A DNA stretch of 64,000 nucleotides. It comes from Gentiana macrophylla (Eukaryota > Streptophyta > Magnoliopsida > Gentianales > Gentianaceae). The notes below the pieces were generated by a model that had not been told where the DNA came from, searched no databases, and saw nothing but the letters and a program-made list of their open reading frames with translations. A program made the position numbers and the translations under genes. This document shows, piece by piece, positions 59,102-64,000 of the stretch (positions within the stretch are counted from its first letter, which is position 1; every line of letters starts with the position of its first letter). The stretch lies in the NCBI GenBank assembly GCA_026214975.1, contig JAOBSW010000853.1:62001-126000 (forward strand), read 5' to 3'.

Positions 59102-59981
59102 CAGCTGTGGTGATAAATTTATTAAATGTTTATTTTAAGTAATATTGAAGGTTCTTAATTTTTATTTTTTTATGTATAATATGTATTGTATAATGATGTG
59201 ACTTAATATATGCTTGTTTATTTATATCAAATTTGTTGATTAAGGCAAGCATGATAACGGAAAAAATGCACCAGATCATATGGTTTTCAAAGACAAGTAT
59301 TGGGTACTAGTACCACTACTTCATATATGATTATTTTTTTATCATCTCTACTAGTACCCAATATTTCAATGCTGGAAAACCATATGATCTGGCTGCATTT
59401 TTTTCGTTGTCATAACCGTCTTAATCAACAAATTTGATATAAATAAACAAGCATATATTAAGTCACATGCATTATTATACAATACATATTATACATAAAA
59501 ATAAAAATTAAGAACCTCCTATATTACTTAGAATAATCGTTCAATAAATTTATCACCACGTATAACGAATATTATATATACTTTTTAAAAAGAATAAAAT
59601 TGTATGTACTATTAGATTTTCTATCATATTTTTATACTGAATGTGTTTTAAAAAAATATGTGATTCGTTAAATTACATATGTGGTTCTAGCTCGAATGGA
59701 GAAGTGTTTAGACTTTAGTCTTTAAACAGTCAGTTTGTCAATCCCTTCAATTGCAACATTTTATTCATTGCAAAAAAATGCTTATATGGCATTTTGTGCT
59801 GACGTGGAATGATGACGTGTCAATTTGGGATGACATGACAATTTTTTGGCAGGAAAATGCGCCTTCAGGACTATTTACAAAAAAAGACCAGCTTATAAAC
59901 CGAAATCATTGTTTTATAAAAATCGTGACAAAAATCGCAAAACGCGCCCGAAGCATGCGATTTAAAATCAGAATTTAAATT
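58419..59981. mobile_element. large foldback element, 1.56 kb
   Basis: Almost the whole element folds on itself about a centre near 59325 (ACTAGTACC either side of ATGATTATTTTTTTATCAT). Left-arm segments (CCAAATTAACACGTCATCC, TTGCAATTGAGAGGGG, ATTATAGAAAATCTAATAGT) recur inverted in the right arm. The flanking direct repeats are CTACGTCATAA (58408-58418) and CTACGCCATAA (59982-59992), 11 bp with one mismatch. The outer arms resemble the MITE at 30674-31018. Non-coding; Mutator-type foldback is the best class. Confidence 0.85.
59020..59093. repeat. (AT)n microsatellite
   Basis: About 36 AT units followed by ACACACA, inside the left arm of the foldback element. The right arm has only a short ATATATA at the matching place, so the tract expanded after the arms formed. 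Confidence 0.95.
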
Positions 59982-60289
59982 CTACGCCATAAGCTAATTT
60001 GATTATCACTCTATTATCGTCCGATCTTTATGGTCTCACTCTTCATCATGCGATCCCTTCGATCGCATAGAATATCACAACATCATTGAAAGCTTACAAT
60101 ACTAATTTTTTTGGCCGGTAAAAAAATAGCTCAATACACGCATATTCCCCGCTTCGCATCATTTGAATCTATTTTTAGTGAATGGCGAGAACGACAAAAA
60201 ATATTTCATCAATTAAGTAGGCGACGATCTTTTAAACTTTCGTGATAAAGCGACAAAACTATTTATCCACTATCGAATTCACTTGTTGT

Positions 60290-60460
60290 CAAATTCATGT
60301 TTAAATTATTTCATTAAATTCATCGTTTAAATTCACTAATTTTCAAAATTCATTGTCGGGATTCACTCGATTTTCGGGATTCATCGTCAAAATTCACTAT
60401 CGAAATTCACCGATTTCGGGATTCACTAGGGAGATTCACCGATTTTCGGGATTCACTGTT
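60290..60460. repeat. ATTCACCGATTTTCGGG-type short tandem repeats
   Basis: About eight irregular units of GGGATTCA(C/T)CGATTTTC and CAAAATTCA(T/C). No coding meaning seen. Confidence 0.65.
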
Positions 60461-61151
60461 TGTCTTCTCGCTATATAAAATTACGCAATTGTCTTCTTCT
60501 CCTATAAAAATACGTAATTGTCCGTTGCTTAATAATATTTCGACATGTGTCTTATCCCTAATTTTCCATCTATTTTAACGCCGCTTGCGTTCTCTCATTG
60601 GAAATTATGATCACAACGCTCATGTTTATCAACATTCATCGCTCGCGCTTACATGTTTCCCATGATGCTGATTAGGGTGAAAACAATGATGATTATTCGT
60701 CTACTTGTGCATATTCAGTCTTTTTGGGTAAAAATATTATTTTTCTGGATGTCATGCAAACAATGACTTGTTGCATGTTCATTTACTAAAACCGAGTATC
60801 GTTACGCTGCTAACAGACTCAACTAGTGTCTCTTTCGCTTAATGGACTTAGCATTGTGGTTTCCATTACTCCGTGACATTTTTAACGCTACACAATCACC
60901 CGACATTTCATTATCCTAAGAAGCATATCGTAGTTGATAATAAATGCTGTGTTCGAGATCAAGTCAATGGTGGTATATCATTCGTGCTTATTCAAACATT
61001 TTTTCTATATTTTATTTATTCTAAAACGTTTTACAAAAGCCTATTTATTCCTCAAAAACATACAAAAGCCTATCTATTATGGTTGAATAAGTTTCTAGAT
61101 CCTTCTAAATCATCCTAGATTTTAATTAAGTGTTTTAAATAATTTAACTCG

Positions 61152-61267
61152 AGATCAGATGCCCCTAAAAGTGAATCTATTTGACACTATACTCGTATAG
61201 AATGTTTCCAAAAATATGCCTACGGCCCAGTTGTTCACATATGCGTCAGAGTGTTTTGTTTTGTTTT

Positions 61268-61311
<44 letters not shown>

Positions 61312-62750
61312 GTTGTTTTTGCGTGCGAGTTACTAAGAGAATAAGAAAATACTTAATATCTCCATCCCTAAATAATACTTCTTCGGTTTCGAAATAATTG
61401 AGGCATTTGTCAAAATTATTTGTTCTATATTATCTGATGCAGTTATATTTTTAATGCACCATTTATTTTATTTTTCCTTGTTTTACCCTTATTTTTTACA
61501 GCATGTGAGATAAAAAAGAATGTTACATTAATTATACCCAAGGTTTTTTTAGTCATTTTATTCCTAAAGTCAATTCATTAATTCATTTCCTTAATATGTG
61601 GTTGGATAACCGCTTCGTATAAATCGGAATCTATGAGTAGTCACTTGTTTATTGACTTACATAAAAAATAAGACGAAAATTTGGAAAATTTTGTTTTATC
61701 CTGATGGATTTTTTTTTTTTTTTGATTCATATCCTGATGAAAACTTATTCAATATAAATGTAATAAATGACATGATCCTATTTTCCTAGTTTATTTTATT
61801 TTATGGGCTAAAGGTTATTAAAGACAATAGTGGTGAAAAAATTGTCAAAAAGTAAAAGCAAATTGAAAATTGTGAAACATGACAAAAGACATCTCAAACG
61901 ATTAAAATTACCGTCACATATTTAATGACTTTAATTCCACTATCAAACAAATCCATTAAATTTTTTTAATGTCAAAACAATCCATTAAAACAAAAGTAAA
62001 AACAAAAACATAAAAAATCCTCCTAAAAACCATAAAATGACACAATCATCGTCCGCATGAACGACATAAATCATGCTTTTCTTGTTATATTCGAAAAATT
62101 ATGAATTCGCGTCAACGTAACACCTCTCATTTCATTTGCGTCGCATCAAACCCGACATTTTTAAGTCTCCCGCAATCACAGTAAAAGAGCCCGCAAATTC
62201 AAGACGCCGCTAAAAATCCCACGTGCGTGTGATTTTGTTGAAGCAAAGTAAGGAAAAAATATTAGTGAGGGGATTCTACTGGCACGCTGATTTTTCAACG
62301 CCAACGTAAATTTACACGCTTTTTTACATAATTGCATTTGATTTAAAAAAATATCGCGCTCGACACAACCTAAAATGAAATAAGAGTGCGCTACATTAAT
62401 CTGAATCTATAATTTCTCGTTATATTCGATCTACTAAAATAACGTCAATTAATACATTAATTTTATCATTTTTAATATTTTTCATTAATTTATTTTATTT
62501 TTTTGGTTTGCAAAATATATAGGTATATACATAGAGTTGCAGACCATTCTCTATATAGAATTTTTTTTTGCAAATTCTTTTGGTTGTCTCAATAACTTCC
62601 ACGCGAAAGAGGGAAAAAAAAACAAAACAAAACAAAACACTCTGACGCATAGGTGAAGCAACAAGGCTGTAGGCATATTTTTGAACACATTCTATACGGG
62701 GCATAGTAATCAAATAGATTACTTTTGGGACATACAATCTCAGGTTTCCC
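61152..62750. mobile_element. inverted-repeat element, 1.6 kb
   Basis: The left arm (GAGATCAGATGCCCC, GAATCTATTTGA, CAAAAATATGCCTAC, GCGTCAGAGTGTTTTGTTTT) recurs inverted at 62580-62740. Similar words flank it: TAAATAATTTAACTCG (61136-61151) and TAAATAATTAACTCG (62751-62765), a likely but imperfect target duplication. The interior is AT-rich with a T run of about 48 at 61262-61310; no transposase. Part of the interior resembles MITE sequence (CTCCATCCCTAAATAATACT near 61361). Confidence 0.6.
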
Positions 62751-62859
62751 TAAATAATTAACTCGGTCCCACATGTCTCTTAAATATAAGGTCAAGAAGG
62801 GTGGGATCCTCTGTCACAACATGGCGTCTAATTTGCCTGTCTGCTATAATACGGCGTCG

Positions 62860-63452
62860 TATCAGACCCCAATATGAAAAAAAAAAAAGGAAAGCAAAAA
62901 AACAAAAAACTGTGGTGTTGTCTTCTTCGTACTCTTCTCCTCCATACCCATTTCCATTTCCATTTCCATTTCCCTTTCCCATTCCAATCGAAGTAGTCCA
63001 TCCATCACTTCAATTTTTATTTTATGCAAACTCTTTCACTGATGCCGGAATTTATCTTCTCATCCTTATATTATTGATGAGTTTAATACAAGGATTGAGA
63101 TAGCTGCAGAAATTGATGGGTTTCATAGAAGTTGCAGTCGACGGAAGAACTCTAATAAAGGATTCTGATATAAAAAATGATACAAGGTGTGAAATCGATT
63201 CTATTTTGTTGATTTTTCGTTTTCATTGTTCTAATTAGTTGTTTATTTGGGTATGATTTTTTGTTCCTAAGAAGATGTTTGATCGCTTAAGAAGTTGATA
63301 GTTGATTCATTTGATGCTTTTAAGGAGTTTGCTTAAGAAAAATTGAAGGTTTGGATGGATTATTTGCAGAGAATAAAATGGATTATTGATCTAAATTCAT
63401 TCGAAAACATGGCCTTCAATTATGATGGATCATCAGCTGTCTAACTAACAGG
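62860..63452 (+). other. putative 5' UTR and leader intron of the WD40 gene
   Basis: A pyrimidine-rich leader runs from about 62910. A possible donor ACAAG|GTGTGA at 63187 and acceptor CTAACTAACAG at 63451 bracket an AT-rich intron just before the ATG at 63461. Confidence 0.4.
62945..62985 (+). repeat. (CCATTT)n tract in the WD40 gene leader
   Basis: Four to five CCATTT units then CCCTTTCCC, in the pyrimidine-rich leader of the WD40 gene. Confidence 0.75.
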
Positions 63453-63460
63453 TCATACTA

Positions 63461-64000
63461 ATGGATCTTCTGTGGAGTGCATACTCGACAGCTTCAGACG
63501 ATGATGACAAAAATGGAGACCGACCCGAACGTAAGCGGGTCAAAACTGAGTCTTCAGCTCCGAAACTTCGAAGCATGGCTTCATACCGCTCACCTCCTCC
63601 GAACGAGATTCCGTTGCCCGGCCGTTACGTATCAAAACGAGAGCGTGCAGCCTTGGCGTCTGGAATTGTGGCTGCTGACACGATCTCACATTCGCTTCCA
63701 ACACCAGTGCAAGGGCACAGTTCCATATTGCATGCACCATATCAAATCCTTCCAAAACTGAAGCAGCATGGAAGGGGTATGTGCGCTTGGGACAGATACC
63801 AAAAGCAGTTTCTGTATCACTTAAGGGGCACACTAGGGCTGTCAACACTGTGGTATGGTCAAGAACACATGCTCATCTTCTTGCTTCGGCTTCTATGGAC
63901 CATAATGTCAGCATATGGAATGTATGGGACAGAGATCAGAAAAGAGCACGTGTATTGAACTTTCACAATGCTGCTGTGAAGGACGTGAAGTGGTCAGAAC
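63461..64000 (+). CDS. WD40 repeat protein (WDR25/At5g54520-like), 5' part, cut by window edge
   Basis: The ATG at 63461 starts MDLLWSAYSTASDDDDKNGD, the conserved start of a plant WD40 family (Arabidopsis At5g54520, from memory; WDR25-like). Next comes ERKRVKTES and PGRYVSKRERAALASG, also conserved. Near 63770 the frame slips by one base. After it the next frame reads VSVSLKGHTRAVNTVVWSRT, then HAHLLASASMDHNVSIWNVW and NFHNAAVKDVKWSE, the first WD repeats (GH...D-H...W). The gene continues beyond 64000. The shift could be a sequencing indel or a real break. Proteins of this family are nuclear and linked to splicing-type complexes; the role here is inferred. Confidence 0.8.

Larger units (their letters stand above)
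58136..61135 (+). pseudogene. copia pol relic (RT to RNase H), interrupted
   Basis: The RT catalytic block FIFVYVDDLIVIDT is at about 58205-58245. A decayed RT tail runs to LSNLLYEESSHQGYVI at 58415. After the foldback element it resumes near 60045-60090 with DPFDRIEYHNIIESLQY (the family's DPTEYRSIVGSLQY block). RNase H residues TCAYSVFLGKNIIFLDV are near 60700-60750 and FHYPKKHIVVDNKCCVRDQV near 60905-60970. The order and spacing fit one copia pol, heavily decayed, plus a short-repeat insert at 60290-60460. Confidence 0.75.

Noticed and set aside
58953..59138. Frame with alternating Ile/Tyr residues
   Set aside because: Direct translation of the (AT)n microsatellite.
1..64000. tRNA, rRNA, riboswitch or organellar insertion
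   Set aside because: I saw no tRNA-like cloverleaf, rRNA core sequence or plastid gene block by eye. A covariance-model scan would be the decisive test.

Overview
This window is plant nuclear DNA. It is AT-rich and gene-poor, with spliced-gene signals and no operons. It carries a P-class PPR gene, an NHL/LEA-2 gene, the 5' coding exon of a UXT-like prefoldin gene and the start of a WD40 gene. The long TA, T and A runs, and the copia, Tat-type gypsy, LINE and Mutator-like elements, fit a eudicot. I cannot name the species.

Layout. 0.2-1.0 kb: a broken copy of a plant-specific unknown gene. 1.0-4.8 kb: no gene I can support. 4.8-5.5 kb: NHL/LEA-2 gene (minus). 6.2-8.5 kb: low-complexity GATGTC tracts, a diverged duplication and weak minus-strand ORFs. 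8.9-9.8 kb: minus-strand gypsy remnant. 11.3-11.7 kb: LINE RT fragment. 13.4-15.7 kb: a glycine-rich unknown ORF (minus) back to back with the UXT-like gene (plus). 16.4-18.2 kb: PPR gene. 19.6-22.5 kb: a Mutator-like element with an exact 9-bp target duplication. 22.7-24.4 kb: truncated copia element. 25.7-36.7 kb: two solo LTRs of one 1.92-kb family. The first is clean; the second is split by a 6.85-kb Mutator-like element that itself carries satellites and a foldback MITE. 37.4-57.4 kb: an older LTR pair hit by a 19-kb Tat-type gypsy element, which is in turn hit by a 9.4-kb copia-type element without coding capacity. 58.1-61.1 kb: copia pol relic split by a 1.56-kb foldback element. 61.1-62.8 kb: another inverted-repeat element. 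63.5 kb to the edge: WD40 (WDR25-like) gene.

How it fits together. At least nine insertions can be delimited by end structure plus target-site duplication, so insertion order can be read. Host genes sit in the gaps. I found no new enzymatic or defence system. The most notable structures are: (1) a non-coding LARD-like element sitting inside what looks like the short intron of the antisense ORF of a Tat-type gypsy element; (2) a row of six hairpins in that LARD's leader; (3) Mutator-like elements with exact 9-bp duplications.

Caution. Many frameshifts are single-base indels at C/G-rich spots, even between the two near-identical LTRs of one element. Some 'pseudogene' calls may therefore reflect base-calling error in methylated repeats rather than real decay.
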